Below, in pieces: positions 62,477 through 64,000 of a DNA stretch of 64,000 nucleotides. This DNA is from Bosea sp. (in: a-proteobacteria) (GTDB taxonomy: Bacteria; Pseudomonadota; Alphaproteobacteria; Rhizobiales; Beijerinckiaceae), in assembly GCA_023910605.1 (NCBI GenBank), contig JAAVVV010000001.1, positions 62,001 to 126,000 of the forward strand, given 5' to 3'. The notes under the pieces are model-generated. The model ran no database searches. It was given only the letters and a program-made list of their open reading frames with translations, and was not told the DNA's origin. Position numbers and translations under genes: made by a program. Position 1 is the first letter of the stretch, and every line of letters begins with the position of its first letter.

Positions 62477-63097
62477 TCAGGCCCGCCCGGCTCGCTTGAG
62501 GTGGTTGTAGGCGTTGACGATCTCCGTCAGCCGGGCCTCGCGCGAGCGGTCCCCGCCATTGGCGTCGGGGTGAAAGCGCTTCACCAGCTCCTTGTAGCGG
62601 GTCTTGATCTCGGGCTTGGTCGCGGCATCCTCGAGCCCCAGCGCGTCCAGCGCCTTTCGGGTGGGCTCGGTGAGCTTGCGGCGCTCTTCCTCGGCCTTCT
62701 GCCTGGCCTTGAAGCGGTTCTCGAACAGGCCGAACAGGTCCTCGGTCTCGGGTCCCTCCGCCGGCGCCCGCCTGGCGCCGCGCTGGGCGGCGCGCGGGTT
62801 CTTGGCGTTGGCGCCGAGCGTCCATGTCGGCCGGTGCCCGATCGAGGCGTCCTTATGGTAGGCGGCGACGGCATCGTCGCTCATGCCGTTGAAATAGTTG
62901 TAGGTGGCGTTGTAGGCCTTCACGTGCTCCAGGCAGAAGAAGAAGAACTGGCCCTCATGGTTGCGCCCTTTCGGCGCGCGGAACTCGCCCTTGCCCCGGC
63001 AGCCGGCATGGTCGCACACGCGCTCCTCGGGCCGGGCCTCCGGCTCCGGCTCGCGCTTGACGCGGATGCTGTCAAACAGGGGCGAGTTGAGATTCAT
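62477..63097 (-). CDS. J-domain protein
   Basis: 206 residues: N-terminal CxxxGCRGKGEFRAPKG-type Cys segment (CDHAGC), a central linker, and a C-terminal J domain with HPDANGGD (HPD motif) and LVKRF, TEIVNAYNHL. It recruits a DnaK-type Hsp70. The J domain at the C-terminus is unlike DnaJ. It is divergent from bolA, as in many Rhizobiales. Confidence 0.9.
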   Translation of the reverse strand: MNLNSPLFDSIRVKREPEPEARPEERVCDHAGCRGKGEFRAPKGRNHEGQFFFFCLEHVKAYNATYNYFNGMSDDAVAAYHKDASIGHRPTWTLGANAKNPRAAQRGARRAPAEGPETEDLFGLFENRFKARQKAEEERRKLTEPTRKALDALGLEDAATKPEIKTRYKELVKRFHPDANGGDRSREARLTEIVNAYNHLKRAGRA

Positions 63098-63182
63098 GCT
63101 CAGATCATTAGGTCTCGAAAGCGTGTCGGGCAAGCGCACATGGTGTTTGGCGATGAGCCCCGCAATGGAGTAAGCCACTGTC

Positions 63183-63479
63183 ATGACCGTCAAGGAACGC
63201 ATCACGGCCACGCTGCAACTGGCGTTGACGCCCGAGTCGCTCGTCGTGATCGACGAAAGCCACCAGCATGCCGGCCATGGCGGCTGGCGCGAGGGCGGCG
63301 AGACCCATTTCCGCGTCGAGATTGTGGCGTCGGCCTTCGCCGGCCGGAGCCGTATCGAGCGGCACCGCATGGTCAACGCCTTGCTCGCCGCCGAGCTTGC
63401 GGATCGTGTGCATGCGCTGGCGCTTGCCACGCGGACGCCCGAGGAAGCCGCCGGCGCGTCCGGCACGTCCGGCGCGTGA
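63183..63479 (+). CDS. bolA: BolA-family protein
   Basis: 98 residues: LTPESLVVIDESHQHAGHGG, then THFRVEIVASAFAGRSRIER, HRMVNALLAAEL, the BolA KH-like fold with the invariant RxxRHRxV segment. It probably partners a monothiol glutaredoxin in iron-sulfur handling. The C-terminal tail (ATRTPEEAAGASGTSGA) is low-complexity. Confidence 0.93.
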   Translation: MTVKERITATLQLALTPESLVVIDESHQHAGHGGWREGGETHFRVEIVASAFAGRSRIERHRMVNALLAAELADRVHALALATRTPEEAAGASGTSGA

Positions 63480-63486
63480 GGCCTGC

Positions 63487-63609
63487 GTGAGCAAGCCGGG
63501 CCCACAGCCTTCGCTCATGCGCATGTCCGCGCTGGCGCGGCTCGCCGTCGCGGGCGGGCTGATCGGCCTGATCTGGGCGGCCGTGTTCTGGGCGATGAGG
63601 AGCGCGTGA
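63487..63609 (+). CDS. 40-residue membrane protein before a metal ABC transporter
   Basis: GTG at 63487 opens MSKPGPQPSLMRMSALARLA, then VAGGLIGLIWAAVFWAMRSA: a basic N-terminus and one membrane helix (about 17-36). Its stop overlaps the next ATG (TGATG). Such tiny proteins sit before zinc/manganese ABC genes in several Rhizobiales. Function unknown. Confidence 0.65.
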   Translation: MSKPGPQPSLMRMSALARLAVAGGLIGLIWAAVFWAMRSA

Positions 63610-64000
63610 TGAGCGCGCCTCCCATAAGCCGGGGCGCAGGCGCGCCGCTCCGCGCTGAGCCGATCATCCTCGAGGATCTGACGCTCGGCTATGACCGGCA
63701 TCCGGCGGTCCATCACCTCACCGGGCGCATCGAGCCGGGCGCCCTGCTCGCCGTGGTCGGCCCGAACGGGGCCGGCAAGTCCACATTGCTCAAGGGCATG
63801 GTCGGCGAGATCAGGCCCCTTGGCGGCCAGATCCGGGGCGGCCTCGGCCGCCATGCGCGTTTCGCCTATGTGCCGCAGAAGGATGGCATCGACATGAGCT
63901 ATCCCGTCTCGGTGTTCGATCTGGTGGCCATGGGCCTCTGGCAGCGCCGGGGCCTGTTCGGCGCCTTCGGCGGCCGGGACCGCGAGGCGATCAGCGCCGC
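63609..64000 (+). CDS. Metal (Zn/Mn-type) ABC transporter ATPase, 5' part
   Basis: First 130 residues; the frame continues past the right edge. Walker A GPNGAGKST (about residue 53), Q-loop YVPQKDGIDMSYPVSVFDLV, which is the MntB/ZnuC-type group's FPVSVxDVV motif. It supplies energy for metal uptake. Translationally coupled to the 40-residue gene. Confidence 0.85.
   Translation, partial: MSAPPISRGAGAPLRAEPIILEDLTLGYDRHPAVHHLTGRIEPGALLAVVGPNGAGKSTLLKGMVGEIRPLGGQIRGGLGRHARFAYVPQKDGIDMSYPVSVFDLVAMGLWQRRGLFGAFGGRDREAISA

Overview
The window is a 64 kb stretch of GC-rich (by eye well above 60%) chromosomal DNA from an alphaproteobacterium, most likely of the order Hyphomicrobiales (Rhizobiales). 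The pointers are a three-gene proton-translocating transhydrogenase (pntAA-pntAB-pntB) preceded by an aa3-oxidase subunit IV gene, the TrcR/DUF1192/DUF1465 neighbourhood, a SUV3-like helicase followed by S4 protein, 7Fe ferredoxin, CarD and RpoH, cobS/cobT, and the J-domain/BolA pair. Nearly every base pair is coding and many genes overlap by ATGA or TGATG. There is no integrase, insertion sequence, phage gene or CRISPR array. XerD here is the housekeeping enzyme.

Layout. 1-9 kb: end of an M3 oligopeptidase, a decayed BKACE-like fragment, an AarF/UbiB kinase-like gene whose stop codon lies in a 15-bp repeat, the oxidase IV-pnt operon with a terminator, a GNAT enzyme, a membrane hydrolase, a TPR lipoprotein and rpsU. 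9-11.6 kb: purEK and two divergent ydcH-type genes. 11.7-16.8 kb: a catabolic locus made of a FadR-type regulator, a DctQMP TRAP transporter and an enolase-superfamily dehydratase. 16.8-24.8 kb: acyl-CoA synthetase, TauE/SafE permease, the DUF1465/DUF1192/TrcR cell-cycle block with a CtrA-like box, an MBL hydrolase, prpE and rpmE. 24.9-34.2 kb: ABC exporter, YihY/BrkB protein, xerD, aroKB, a CorC-type protein and an NdvA-type exporter.

34-46 kb: a stator pair (motA/motB) beside a relic of a second motB, a CAP-domain lipoprotein, a large MscS-type channel, and a D-glutamate utilisation locus. That locus has a LysR regulator (dgcR-like) divergent from dgcN-dgcA, followed by an Aap-type amino-acid uptake system that lacks its ATPase gene. 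A tRNA-Arg(CCT) gene follows. 46-64 kb: a second TauE/SafE permease, an SNase-like secreted protein, an M48 metalloprotease, rpoH, carD, fdxA, an S4 protein, the SUV3-like helicase, DUF3108, rpmB, a phytase-like esterase, cobT, a GNAT enzyme, cobS, a J-domain protein, bolA and the start of a metal ABC transporter operon.

The most interesting points are the complete-looking D-glutamate cassette with a textbook LysR box in its divergent promoter; relics of motB and of a BKACE-family gene; a perfect palindromic TTAA-N7-TTAA box placed upstream of a minus-strand terminator; a GNAT gene translationally coupled between cobS and cobT; and several very small membrane-protein genes held by start/stop overlaps. 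All functional statements rest on reading the sequence and on family knowledge; no database search was run.
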